Shown here piece by piece: positions 20,787 through 33,104 of a stretch of 64,000 bases of DNA. The stretch is from Dryocosmus kuriphilus (Eukaryota; Arthropoda; Insecta; Hymenoptera; Cynipidae), in NCBI GenBank assembly GCA_038277395.1, contig CM076197.1:101706442-101770441 (forward strand), in the 5' to 3' direction. The notes beneath the pieces were generated by a model that saw only the letters and a list, made by a program, of their open reading frames with translations, did no database searches and was not told the DNA's origin. The number at the start of each line of letters is the position of its first letter. Positions within the stretch are counted from its first letter, which is position 1. A program made the translations under genes and the position numbers.

Positions 20787-23700
20787 GAGCAACTAGACTA
20801 CGAGGACCCAGCAGAGTGTCTGCAGTATGCGGAAGACACCGATCTATACGAGCCAAACGCAGAACTGGAAGCTACAAGCTACTAGTAGACTCAGGCGCAG
20901 CTATTAACTTTATTAAAGAAAAGGTCATTGACGGTAAGGATAATAGAAGAAAATTCCTCAAAAAATTCATAATGGGAAGAGATGAACATACCTCAACTGA
21001 AATAGCTACTTTGAATTTTTTCGGTAAAGAACACACATTTCATGTAGTCCCAAACAATTTTCCGCTACCAGGGGAAGGAATCATCGGTTTGAAATTCTTT
21101 TCGAAACATGACCGATATGCAATAACACCCGACTACTTGATACTCGATAAAATTAAATTACCCCTACACGACGACGGAGAATTCGTTCCGGCGAAATCCG
21201 AGAAAACCTTTAAAATCATTACGGAGATCAAAACCAGGACATTCTAATTCTAGATCAGGAAAATATTCCTGACGGAATATACAGAATACAGGATGGACAT
21301 GTTAAAATCTCGGTATTAAACCACTCAATAGAACCACAAATTAAACCATTTAAATTCACGAGAAAGAAAAGGGGAGGATGTTAAACTCGAATTCAGGACT
21401 TCATCCATTTAGAAAGACTAAAAGGACTATCGAAAGACTAATACCAAAATATCAAGAAGTCTTCTCTCTAGATACAGAACCTTTACCGTGCACAAACCTA
21501 AAAGGACACGAAATAATACTGAAGTCAGGAAAAATAATAAATCTAAGATCACACAAACTACTGAAAAAACACAGAGAGTTCTCCTTACAAGAGACAGAAA
21601 GGTTATTTAAAACGGGTATCGTTAGAGAATCGCAATCTCCTTACAACTCACCATTATGGGTAGTTTCCAAAAAAGGTAACAAACTACGCATGGTGATTGA
21701 CTACCGAAAAATGAATGAGGATACAGACCAGGATGCATATCCGTTACCCGTGATAGAAGATATCATTGACCAATTGGGAAAAGCAAAGTTCTTTTCGGCC
21801 TTCGATCTTTCGGCAGGATTCCACCAAATTCCTATGAAAGAAGAGGACAAAAAATACACTGCTTTCTCCATATCACAAGGGCATTTTGAGTACAACAGGA
21901 TGCCTTTTGGCCTTAAGACCAAGCAAATGTGAATACCTTAAGCCCGAACTTGAGTACCTGGGTCACACAATAACCAAAGATGGAGTTAAACCCGACCCCG
22001 AAAAGCTTAGCGCCATTCAAAATTTTAAGCAGCTAAAAACCGTAAAAGATGTACAGTCATTTCTGGGACTAGCTGGATACTAACGAAAATTCATCAAAAA
22101 CTTTTCTAGCATAGCCAGGCCACTAACCCGGTTGACCCAAAGAGAAACAATTTTTTACTGGACACCAGATTGCGAAAAAGCCTTCTTTGATATAAAATAC
22201 GCTCTAGTCTCAGCACCTGTCCTCAAGTTTCCAAACTTCAAGGAACAGTTCACATTAACAACCGACGCCTCTAACCAAGGACTTGGCGCAGTATTGAGTC
22301 AGAAAGGTCACCCTTGCCTCTTCATCTTCAGAACTCTGAACAAATCAGAAGAAAAATATACTACATCAGAAAAAGAACTGTTAGCCATTGTATGGGCTAT
22401 GAAGCGATTAAGGCAATACCTGTTAGGAAACAAATTTAAAATTCAGACAGACCATCGAGCGCTAGTTTGGCTGCACAATGTAAAGGACCCAAGTTCCAGA
22501 TTATTACGTTGGAGACTTAGGATGGAAGAATACGATTACGAAATCGAATATGTGAAAGGAAAAGAGAACAAAGTCGCAGACTGTCTGTCACGACTATTTC
22601 CCTTGAACGATATCATAGAAAAAGCCATAGCTGAAGCAGGATTAAATCAGGACGAAGATATGGATGAAGATTTGCTCGATGAATTAGAGAAACAATTACC
22701 AAACATAGAAATTCTTAACACACCCGTTATAAAACAAGATAGAATGCTAAAGGAAGAAGAGAAAATCAAAATTCCCAACAGAAGAATGAGAGAACCATCA
22801 ATGGAAGGTAACTCGGAAAATGACGACACAAATCTCTCTGAATCACCAACACCAGAAAAGGAAACATTATACGACGAGTTTACAAACTGGAGACTAAACC
22901 CATCCTATGGCAAAGTCAGGACAAGACCTAATGCGGTAGGAAAACTCTGGAAAGAAGTTAAAAAAGAAGAAATGCCCAAATTCAATGAAGAAAATTGGCT
23001 CAGGAAACTTGGTTGGATCATCGAGGAAATAGCAAACAAGAAATTGACCATAGTGAGATTAATATTCGGAGACCCACTATTTTCGCCATTAGAAAAAGAA
23101 CTTGTACAAGAAATGATAGAGTTCTTATCCAACTATTGTCCTCATTTAAACTTCCATATGTGTTTCTCACCCACACGAGAACTAAATGGAGAAGAAAAAA
23201 GAAGGATATTAGTTGAAGCCCACTCAGCTCACCTTGGTGAAAAGAACACTATCGAAAGAGCAAGAAAGATAGGAATATGGCTCGGAATGGAAAATGAAGT
23301 AAAAAAGTTTGTTCGATCATGTCCAAGCTGACAGTTGCAAAAAACAACCCGTATCAAAAATCAGGCAGAAAGCATAATACCAGATATACCCCTTTCTCCC
23401 AACGATAAAATCTCTTTGGACATCTTTGGACCATTACCAACGACTGAAATGGAAAATAAATATATACTAAGTATTGAAGACCGCCTTACTAGATACACCG
23501 TTTTAATACCATTGCAGAACGAAGCTTCCAACTCCATAGTCGAGGTATTAATTGAGCACTATATCTACACCTTTGGAGCTCCCAAAACTATACTCACAGA
23601 CCAAGGATCAAACTTCTTTTCAGACCTTATGTTACAGTTTGAGAATGCGCTCAATATCCAACATGTCAAAACTACGTCTTTCCACCCTCAATCCAATGGA

Positions 23701-24087
23701 AATATCGAACGTATGCATTCCACGTTACTAAACCTCATTAAAACCAGCATTGCAGAAAATAACAAGAATTGGGACGAAAACATAAAAATGATAAATTTTA
23801 CTATAAATACCACCCCGAACCAAACAACTGATTATACCCCTTATGAACTTACTTTTGGAAGAGACCCCAATATCCCATCCACTGTAAGAACTTCATCAAA
23901 CCTCACACACCAAGAAATCATAAGAAAATGGAAGCGAAAGCACGAAGAGATTATTAGAAAAGCAAAAGAACGCATTCAAGTGGAACTCGAGAAGACGAAG
24001 AAGAGATTAGATGCAGAAATTACTAGGAAACACCCCATTTACATGGAAAGGTCGGTACGAAATATTAGAAATCTTAGACAACAATAA
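20666..24087 (+). pseudogene. pol: Errantivirus pol (PR-RT-RH-IN), broken
   Basis: Domains are in the usual order. Protease has LLVDSGAAINFI (DSG at 20888-20896). RT spans 21378-22130, RNase H about 22230-22600, and integrase about 23200-23950. Integrase shows a zinc-binding HSAH...SCPS start and a D-D-E core (SLDIFGP, LTDQGSNF, GNIERMHS). Lesions are a frameshift near 21241, stops near 21357 and 22081, and a deletion directly after RMPFGLK (about 21910). That deletion removes the part of RT that normally holds the YxDD catalytic box. A TGA at 23329-23331 replaces the expected last zinc-binding Cys codon of integrase. No function is possible from this copy. Confidence 0.92.
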
Positions 24088-24155
24088 TGTAAAAATTCAA
24101 AACAAAGATAAAAGCCAAAGGGTACACTTAGATCAATGAATGCCTTACTTTTCAG

Positions 24156-25786
24156 ATGATCGTGGCGACATTGATCCTGTGTCTAGCTGCAGTTACGACT
24201 AAGGCTAACTATACAATATAGGACGTCCAAGGGAACATTTATATCGAAGAAGAAGCAAAAGTCCACCTCTACCATGAAACTTGGAAACTTGTAATCGGTA
24301 TGAACGTCACCTCAAACAATCAAAGATTAGAAGCTATATCGACATCACCATCCAAAATGCAAAGACAGCATGCGGAAACAACTGTTCCAGTACACAGGCA
24401 GTACAACTTATTAAGAGAAGGTTTGATAGATTACAAAATAAAAAACACATATTAGAAAAACTCCTAGGAAAACAAAAAAGAACTTAGAGAGGTCTAGCTA
24501 ATTTCGTTGGAGATATTTCGAAAACACTTTTCGGTACATTAAACGAAAAAGATCTTACCCAGGTCGATGCCGAATTTGACAAAATATACAACGACAATAG
24601 AGAAATAGCCAAGGCTGTCGGTAATCACACAAAAATATTAAAGCTTATCCTCGACTCGTCTACAATGAACCATAAATAATTTTTAACCAACCAACAAACT
24701 GAAGACAACTTAGCCCAACAACTTAGTAACGCAATCAACAATGCCACCAAGAACAACTTCATTAGCAGAAAACTAGTAGTAGAGAAACAAAGAACACGAT
24801 ACCACTTTGACGCGGAAGAAGATAACTATCAACATATAATTGACATTAGCACTCTTTCAGTAGCAATCATTAAAGGATTATTTACTTACATTTTAGAAAT
24901 ACCCGTCATAGAAACTGAGGAAGGATCCATCCAACACATAATTCCTATCCCTCACTCTTTTAATAAAGAATATTTTTCTATGATTCCCGAGCATGAGTAC
25001 GTTATCCGTTACAGAGATTCTTATGTGCCAATTGACAGAAAGGTACAAAAATGCAAGTGTATTTCTGATTACGAAATCTGTAGAAGACAACAACCCAACA
25101 TAGCATTAATGAATAGTGAAACTTGTGAAGCAACATTGCTCAAAAAGAGCCCCAAAACTAAATGTAATGCATCACCATTCCTACTGCACAGAGAAACATT
25201 CATCCCGATCCATAACGGTTATATAATAATACCATTAAAATCTGTAAACTTAGACATAACTTGTGAAATTATACACGAACGAAAAAGGATTGAAGGAGAA
25301 AACTGTAAAATTTATAATAACTACGACACATTATACCTAAACACAAAGCGAAATTATGAACATGTTGAATGGATGAATATAACATACGCGATTAGTTATG
25401 ATCACACCGATCTAGAGCAATTAAGTAAGCAACTAATTCAATTAACTAAACTTATATGTAACAGCGAGCTACACAGAGCTAGACTAAGTTTAGATGACAC
25501 TGAGAATATTTTGAGCAGCATAGCTACGCGTAGGAGAATAAGAACCTGGAAAGAAACCAGCCTCGAATGGTTATCCTACTTGGGATATACACCAATAATA
25601 TTAACGTCACTCTATCTAGCCAAGCGAATAGGACTCTTCGATTGTATAAAAAAATGCCTCCCTTCAAAGTTATGTCTATTTTGTATAAGAACAAAAGTAG
25701 AAACTCCTATGCATGTAGTCACTTATAACGCCCCCGTCCAGCCTTTGTTGAGAGAAACTTTCAAAAATCGTAGGATAAAAATGTAA
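24156..25786 (+). pseudogene. env: Errantivirus env (fusion-type glycoprotein), broken
   Basis: The ATG at 24156 follows an acceptor-like TTACTTTTCAG, as expected for a spliced subgenomic env message. It opens a hydrophobic signal-peptide-like start (MIVATLILCLAAV). A stop at 24219, a further one at 24486 and another near 24679 break it. At about 24488 the fusion-peptide-like RGLANFVGDIS appears, as in envelope proteins related to baculovirus F. The last 268 codons (24980-25786) are open and Cys-rich, ending with a transmembrane-like segment (about 25570-25625) and a short Cys-rich tail. Confidence 0.85.
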
Positions 25787-25822
25787 TGAATTTAGGGACA
25801 AATTCAATTCTGAATGGAGGGT

Positions 25823-26038
25823 TGTTATGCCCTGACCTTATAAGGTAACGCATAGTAACGCGATCACGCGCCCACGATCTTGGAAGGCTATATAATGTAG
25901 CGCCTTGGCCTAGCGCATCAGTTCTTTTACCACACTTCATATACTAAACTTGTACTTGCTTGAAATAAAGTAACTGAGCATCTAACTGATAGCTCAGTAA
26001 TACAAAAAAAAGATCAATTAGTAATTTTGCGCATAACA
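25823..26038 (+). repeat. 3' LTR (216 bp)
   Basis: It matches the 5' LTR at 16837-17039 except for about 13 extra bases (near 25890) and scattered substitutions. A purine-rich GGAGGG precedes it and may be the remnant polypurine tract. Confidence 0.95.
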
Positions 26039-26698
26039 GCATGGAAAGGTCGTGAAAAACCTTGTCGAAATTGTACTAGAAAACATTCTGCCTAAGTTTG
26101 ACACACGTAGATCGAACACCTTTGATTTTTTTTAGCGGATACACTTGAGAATTAATGCCCCAAATGCTTCATTTCTAATCTAAGTTTTACAAATTTTACA
26201 AGATTATTCATTTCAGTTTATTCGAAAAAATCTGCCCGCTTCGCGGGCACATTCTCATCGCGCGCTTCGTGCGAAGTATGAGCGCGCCTGGGGGGGCGTC
26301 GGTTGACACTGGCGCTTTGCGCTCGACATTTGACTCGCGCTTCGCGCTCGATACGTTATTTACGGCACTCGCGCTCCGCGCTCGATAGATTATTCACCTC
26401 GCGCTACGCGCTCGGTGTTTCTGGATGGTATAAACCTTTAAATTAAAAATTCCAAAATAAATTATTTTACTTAAGGCTCTATCGCCCTTAAGGAATACAT
26501 TCTCATCATGACACTCGCGCTTCGCGCTCGATAATTACATTTTTTTAAAACACATTGTAGATTGGTAAAGCTCTTTGTGATTTTCCAAATTTTCACAATA
26601 CAGGATTTCGATTCTTAAAAGTAAAACGATGAGTCTTATAAATAAATTTTGTAGCTCTTTCCAAGATGAACAATTCTGCTTGTTAATATTTTCTCATA

Positions 26699-27622
26699 CG
26701 AGGCACGTCCAGAAAGTAAGTGTATTGGTACTCTCACAGCTATAGGGAATACTTTTTCGACATGTTGGCAACACTGCCACGTAACCTGACCCCTCCCCTT
26801 CAAAACGAGATCAATCCGAGGTTAGTGTGTTGAAAACTCTTGACGCAGTAGCATCTCTCGCGAAGAATTTCGATCGTATCTCCCGCTAAATGCGAAATTC
26901 GCGCCGTCATTCGCTACCTCGTTGTGAAGGGAAAGCTCCAGTTGAGATTTATAATGAGGTGAAAACTGTTTATGTTATATGTTTTATGGCCGTACTTCCG
27001 TGCATGACGATCAGAGGAGCGGAAGATCTTCAATTGTGACTGACGAACTTGTGGAAAAAATCGAGATTTGTGTTTTAGGACCATAAAGGCATAATTTTTA
27101 TTGAATATCTGCCTCACGGGGAGACCATCAACGCGGCAAGATACTGTGAGACGCTGAAAAAATTGAAAAGGGCGATTCAGAATAAAAGGAGGGGCATGCT
27201 GACGAAGGGCGTCTGCCTGCTGCATGACAATGCTAAACCCCACACGGCCAGTGCCAAGAAGCAACTCCTGGACTCTTTTGAGTGGGACTTTTTGAACCAC
27301 CCCCGTATTCCCCTGACCTCGCCCCTTCAGATTTCCATCTCTTCACTTCCTTGAAGGTGCACATAGGTGGAAATAAGTTTTAAAAACGGACGAGGAGGTG
27401 AAGGGGGAGGTGGAGAAGTGGGCGAAAGAGCTGGCGGGAGACTTCTTCGAGGCAGGCATAAAAAAATTGATCCCGCGGCTCACCACTTGCATCTAGAGGG
27501 ATGGTGACTGTGTCGAAAAATAACTTACATATGTACAAGTGTAACCAACTATGTTTTTGTTTTAATAAATTTTTTTTGAAGCCTACATAAATTGAGTACA
27601 CTTACTTTCTGGACGTGCCTCG
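26699..27622 (+). mobile_element. Internally deleted mariner
   Basis: It is flanked by TA (26697-26698 and 27623-27624). The terminal inverted repeats begin CGAGGCACGTCCAGAAAGTAAGTG and run about 26 bp. At 924 bp it is shorter than the usual 1.3 kb, because the middle of the transposase gene is missing. It sits inside modular repeat copy A, whose sequence continues without a gap on both sides, so the mariner arrived later. Confidence 0.93.
26875..27510 (+). pseudogene. Mariner transposase remnant
   Basis: An N-terminal helix-turn-helix fragment (AVIRY-type region, about 26890-26970) is joined to the C-terminal catalytic half (about 27075-27510). That half contains GIIFIEYLPHGETINA and LLHDNAKPHTA, the second catalytic Asp region of the D,D34D mariners. 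A frameshift near 27300 breaks the following SPDLAPSDFHLF-type motif, and stops follow. The frame carrying the first catalytic Asp is not continuous. It is non-functional. Confidence 0.9.
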
Positions 27623-28486
27623 TATCTTGCATAGTTTTGCTGAAAAGTGGTTTTCTTTATATTTCATAACATATTTCACGAATAACTCAAAAACTACGCG
27701 TCTGCTCAAAAAAATGATAGAGAGAAAATTTGTAGATCTTTTTGAGGCGAACAACTTTGTTTATTATTATTTTTCCGTATCTTGCATAGTTTGGCGGTAA
27801 ATTTGGAAATCTTGATTTTTAATAACGTTTTATCGATTAAAGCAAAAACCGTGCATTTTATCAAAAAATGGTTAAAACAAAATTTGTAGACCTTTTTTTC
27901 TTTCTTTCTTTTTTTGTATCTTGAATATTTTGGCGGGAAACCAGAGTTTTTTAATTTTAATAGCGTTTTCTTAATTAAAACAAAAACCGTTCATTTATCA
28001 AAAAAAGCTAAGACAAAATTTGTGGATTTCTTTGCGATGAACAATTTTACTTTCTTACATTTTTTTTGTATCTCTCATAGTTTAGCCGGAAAGTGGATCT
28101 TTTGATTTTGTGAAAACCGTTTTTGATGGACAAAACCATAACCGTTTGTCAAAAACTGCTGGTTAACTAACTCGTCCTTTCTTTTTACTCCTTAAAGAAG
28201 TGTACCAAAGCGCACTGCAATCCGATTAGTCCTTCGAAAGTTATCGTGGGAAAAGACATCAACGACGACGACAACAGACAGACAGACACCGTCGGAAAAC
28301 CCGTTTTTTCGGATTCAGGAGGTCTCAAAACGTGGAGATTTCATGAAATCCGCGAAAGTCAAATTTTACATATCTAATACCTTCTCTGATGAGAATGCAA
28401 AAATCTTATTTTTTATCGAAATCCTTAAACCAAAATGAATTTAAGAAAGTCTGGTAATTGCAACATAAAGTATTATACGGGTGATT

Positions 28487-28945
28487 GACAAAAAGTCGAC
28501 CATTTTAAGTCTCAACCATTTTCCACATTTTTTTTTATTAACAAATTTTTTCTAAAAATATCTCAATAAGTTATTTATATCAAGGCACAATTTTGTAAAG
28601 TTTCAAAATTTTAGACGACCTCATTTACAAATCATAAATAAAAAACTACCCAAAATGTCTTACCACGCAGCTGTCCTAAACTACAAATTTAAAATGAAAA
28701 ATTCCTAAATAATATTACCAAAAACTTTTTAATATTTAAAATTTACAAATGTCACGTATATTAAGTTGAAAAGGATAATAATCATGAAAAAGGCTGAATA
28801 TTTTAGAATTAAAGATTTCTAATATTTACTTCAAAGTCTGTCCCACAAGCTTTTGCCTGGTCACGTGGAATTGATATTGTAGGATAAAACTCGAAAAATA
28901 TTATTCAAACTGTTCATAATACAGGCTAAAATCGTTGATTTTACA
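28487..28945. repeat. Repeat U, copy 1
   Basis: It begins CGGGTGATTGACAAAAAGTC and matches 31980-32415 over its length, with moderate divergence. It lies about 85 bp downstream of modular repeat copy A. No ORF. Confidence 0.8.
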
Positions 28946-29600
28946 CCTAAGAAGATTTTAGTGTAGGTAAAAATTGCTTTATCAACATTGATTCCAAATA
29001 AAAGTAAATAATGATCACTATGTTTGTATACATTTTTTATTAAATGTCCGGTCACGCTTCATATTAATTCATTACTCTATGAATCGAAAGTAATTTTTGA
29101 CACGCTAAAGTCGGTACCAAGTAAATCGTGCGAATAGTTACTTTTCTCATATTCTTGAACATTTTTACCTGCTCTGCATATACTTTAAAAAGACTTTTCA
29201 AATTCTTATTTTTTATCATGGCCGAATGTCTTGTCACACTGTCACAGATAAATGATATTTCGGCATAAAAATCATGCCTATCACAAATACATTTCTTGAT
29301 GACATAGTTTTATATTTTAGTACTCTCTAGGGTTACACTTAATTACGTAAAAATATTTTGGGCGGTTTGGAAAGTTTTTATTTCTCAAAAATCTCATTGT
29401 CTAATATGGTCAACATTTGGCAATATATAATGCACAGCTTCTAAAAATTATTATTTTTCTTTTTTGAAAGAAGGATAAACATTATATTCTTACATAGATT
29501 AACTGAAACTTAGAATCGTTAAAAATTTGTTAAAATTGAGCCATTCTGTAGATTAAAAAATATATAATTTCAGATTTTTCCGAAACTTTTCACTCAAAAA
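28946..29600. other. No gene recognised
   Basis: AT-rich, without ORFs that have any recognisable motif and without repeats I could pair elsewhere in the window. Confidence 0.6.
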
Positions 29601-29601
29601 A

Positions 29602-30843
29602 TCTGCCCGCTTCGCGGGCACATTCTCATCGCGCGCTTCGCGTGAAGTATGAGCGCGCCTACGGCGCGCGTCTGTTGATACTCGCGCTTCGCGCTCGATA
29701 CACTATTCACCTCGCGCTATGCGCTCGGTGTTTATGGATCGTATAAACCTTTAAATTAAAAATTCCAAAAGGAACTATTTTACTTAAGGCTCTATCGCCC
29801 TTAAGGAATACATTCTCATCATGACACTCGCGCTTCGCGCTCGATAATTACATTTTTTTAAAAGACATTGTAGATTGGTAAAGTTTTTTTGTGATTATCC
29901 AAATTTTCACAATACAGGTTTTCGATTCTTAAAAGTAAAGCGATGAGTCTTATAAATAAATTTTGTAGCTCTTTCCAAGGTGAACAATTCTGCTTGTTAA
30001 TATTTTCTCATATCTTGCATAGTTTTGCTGAAAAGTGGTTTTCTTTATATTTCATAACATATTTCACGAATAACTCAAAAAATACGCGTCTGCTCAAAAA
30101 AATGATAGAGAGCAAATTTGTAGACCTTTTAAGGCGAACAACTTTGTTTATTATCAATTTTCCGTGTCCTGCATAGTTTGGCGGGAAATTTGAAATTTTT
30201 AATTTTTAATAACGTTTTATCGATTAAAACAAAAACCGTGCATTTTATCAAAAAATTGTCAGAACAAAATTTGTAGACCTTTTTAAGTTGAACAACTTTG
30301 TTCCTTACCATTTTTTTTATCTTGAATATTTTGGCAGAAAACCAGTTTTTTTAATTTTAATAGCGTTTTCTTTATTAAAACAAAAAACGTTCATTTCATC
30401 AAAAAACAGTTAAGATAAAAGTTGTAGATTTTATTAAGATGAACAATTTTGGTTATATACATATTTTCTGTATCTCGCATAGTTTAGCCGGAAAATGGAT
30501 TTTTTTATTTTGTGAAAACCGTTTTTGATGGATAAAACCATAACTGTTCGTCAAAAACCGCTGGTTAAAGAACTTGTCCTTTCTTTTTACCCCTCAAAGA
30601 AGTGTACCAGAGCTCACTCCAATCCGATTAGTCCTTCGAAAGTTATCGCGACCACAGGCGACGACAACGCCAACGACGACAACGACGACGACAACGACAA
30701 CGACGACGACAACAGACAGACAGATACCGTCGCAAAAACCGTTTTTCCTGACTCAGGGGGTCTCTAAACGTAGAGATTTCTTGAAATACGCGAAAGTCAA
30801 ATTTTACATAAATCTAATACCTTCTCTGATGAGAATGTAAAAA
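29602..30843 (+). repeat. Modular repeat M, type I copy B
   Basis: A full-length copy from TCTGCCCGCTTCGCGGGCAC to GATGAGAATGTAAAA, uninterrupted. The order is hairpin head with CGCGCTTCGCGCTCGATA palindromes, four units of about 150 bp, then a (GACAAC)n/(GACA)n microsatellite and the conserved end. Copy C follows directly. Confidence 0.88.
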
Positions 30844-31785
30844 ATTGCATTTTTCAGCCAAACTATGTAAAAAATGAAGAAATTTACGTTTTAGATATAA
30901 TTTCATTGATTGGTGAGCGCGAGAAACGTGATTAGAATGCGCCTGAGTAGCGGGCACATTTTTCAATAACTTTTAATAACTTTTTACTGACTGTATAGTA
31001 ATGTATTTTTTGTTTAAAAGGACTATACGTTTAATGAATAAAGTATGGATTGTATCAAAAAATCGTTTTAAAAGAATTTGCAGGTCTTTGGAAGGTGAAT
31101 AATTCTGCTTTTTAGTATTTTCTCATATCTTGCATAGTTTTGCTGAAAAGTGGTTTTCTTTATATTTCATAACATATTTCACGAATAACTCAAAAAATAC
31201 GCGTCTGCTCAAAAAATGATAGAGAGAAAATTTGCAGATCTTTTTGAGGCGAACAACTTTGTTTATTATTATTTTTCTTTATCTTGCATAGTTTGGCGTG
31301 AAATTTGAAAATATTGATTTTTAATAACGTTTTATCGATTAAAACAAAAACCGTGCATTTTATCAAAAAATGGTTAAAACGAAATTGGTAGATATTTTGA
31401 ATTGAACAACTTTGTTCTTTACCAATTTTTTGTATCTTGAATATTTTGGCGGGAAACCAGAGTGTTTTAATTTTAATAGCGTTTTCTTAATTAAATCAAA
31501 AACCGTTCATTTTATAAAAAAACTGTTAAGATAAAATTTGTAGATTTTTTTAAGATGAACAATTTTACTTTCTTACATTTTTTTCGTATCTCTCATAGTT
31601 TAGCCGGAAAATGGATTTTTTGATTTTGTGAAAACCGTTTTTGATAGATAAAACCATAACCGTTGGTCAAAAACCGCTGGTTAACGAACTCGTCCTTTCT
31701 TTTTACCCCTTAAAGAAGTGTACCAAAGCTCACTCCAATCCGATTAGTCCTTCGAAAGTTATCGTGGGAACAGACTCCGACGACG

Positions 31786-31817
<32 letters not shown>

Positions 31818-31962
31818 AACGACAACGACAACAGACAGACAGACACGGTCGTAAAAACCGTTTTTTTTGACTCAGGGGGTCTCAAAACGTGGAGATTTCA
31901 TGAAATCCGCGAAAGTCAAATTTTACATAAATCTAATACCTTCTCTGATGAGAATGTAAAAG
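30844..31962 (+). repeat. Modular repeat M, type II copy C
   Basis: It shares the 150-bp units, microsatellite and end of copy B, but has a different head. That head starts TTGCATTTTTCAGCCAAACTATG and includes TGGTGAGCGCGAGA and GAGTAGCGGGCAC. The same head appears, inverted, at 51950-52085. Copies B and C together form a two-part unit also seen at 50789-53261. Confidence 0.85.
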
Positions 31963-31979
31963 GTTAAATACATATTTCA

Positions 31980-32415
31980 GCAAACGGGTGATTGATGAAA
32001 AGCTGATCATTTTAAGTCCCAGACATTTTCCACATTTTCTTTGATTAATAACTTTTTTCTAAAAATATCTCAATAAATCACTTATATCAAAGCACAATTT
32101 CGTAATGTCTCAAAGCTTTAGAGGACTTCATTTACAAATAAAAACTAAAAAAGTACCCAAAATGTTTCGCCACACACCTGTCGCAAAATACGAATTTAAA
32201 ATGACAAATTGCTAAATAATATTTTTTTAAAATTTTAAATATTTGAACTTCACAGATATCACTTATATTGAGTTTGAAAAGATTCAATATCTTAGAGTTA
32301 AGGATTTCTAACCCCCACAAGCGTTTTTGTCTGGTTACGTGGCTTTCCTATTTTAGGACAACTCGAAAATAATTATTCAAAATATTCATAATGCGGATTA
32401 AAATTGTTAATTTTG
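31980..32415. repeat. Repeat U, copy 2
   Basis: It matches 28487-28945 and follows copy C after about 18 bp. It begins CGGGTGATTGATGAAAAGC. No ORF. Confidence 0.8.
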
Positions 32416-33049
32416 GGAATGCTTTAAATTATTCTATAATGCTGAAATTTTTAAATATTGCGAAATTTCCAAGAATGTATAGAATGTTCTAGATTATCCC
32501 AAAATATTCTTCAATCTCTAAACTATTCTACAATTCTGCAACAATATTCTGAAGTCTTTTAGATTTTAGAATATTCCCGGATTTTCTGCATTACTCTTAA
32601 ATTGGTTGATAATGTTCTGGAAAATAAAATGTTATGTTTCAAATTTTTTTTATGAATCTTGAATCAATTGTTGGCATTCCTGTAAAAAAATTCTGTCAAA
32701 AGAATCTTCAATTTATACACATTCTATAGCGATATTTTATACAACGATATATCGATATTTTCTTTTGACATCGATTTTTTCAAATATCGATATTATTAAC
32801 TGTTCGATATATCGTTATGTCAAATATCGTTATTTTTGGTCCGATGTCCCTTCATTACCAAACTTGACCAAACTTACTGATTCTTCAAATAAATTCGAGT
32901 GGTGGTGGGGATATCGATATTGTTTATTGTGGGGAAAACTTTCTAAATTTATTCTCCTTGTAAAAACTGATGACTGATTCTTAATCTGTAAAATAAAAGC
33001 CATTTTTTAGGCATTCAATAACATTAATATGGATGTTTCATATTAAAAA

Positions 33050-33104
<55 letters not shown>

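Larger units (their letters stand above)
16837..26038 (+). mobile_element. Errantivirus (Ty3/gypsy LTR retrotransposon with env), decayed
   Basis: A 9.2 kb element with two LTRs (TGTTATGC...GCATAACA) and a 4-bp target duplication GCAT (16833-16836 and 26039-26042). The gene order is gag, protease, RT, RNase H, integrase, env. This order plus an env with an RGLA-type fusion peptide start places it among insect errantiviruses, which are endogenous and can be infectious in some species. This copy is dead, with stops, frameshifts and a deletion in RT. The LTRs differ by a 13-bp indel and several substitutions, so the insertion is not recent. The stretch from LTR to gag (about 2.4 kb) is unusually long. 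Confidence 0.93.
26231..28402 (+). repeat. Modular repeat M, type I copy A (split by mariner)
   Basis: It begins TCTGCCCGCTTCGCGGGCAC, a terminal hairpin, then a GC-rich head full of CTCGCGCTTCGCGCTCGA palindromes. A series of units of about 150 bp follows, each opening TCTTGCATAGTTTGGCGGGAAA-like words. A tail has GACGACAACGACAGACAGAC runs, and the copy ends near GATGAGAATGCAAAAA. Without the mariner it is about 1.25 kb, the same length as copy B. No transposase was seen. Confidence 0.85.

Noticed and set aside
29650..29860. CRISPR-like or bacterial REP array (repeated CGCGCTTCGCGCTCGA)
   Set aside because: Spacing is irregular, there are no unique spacers, and the words occur in heads of an interspersed eukaryotic repeat beside introns, so neither CRISPR nor bacterial contamination fits.
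30574..30840. ORFs with Asp/Asn or Thr runs in modular repeats (also at 31641, 50798 and 52165)
   Set aside because: The runs are the translated GAC/AAC microsatellite. The same words appear in every copy at the same place and the frames differ between copies.
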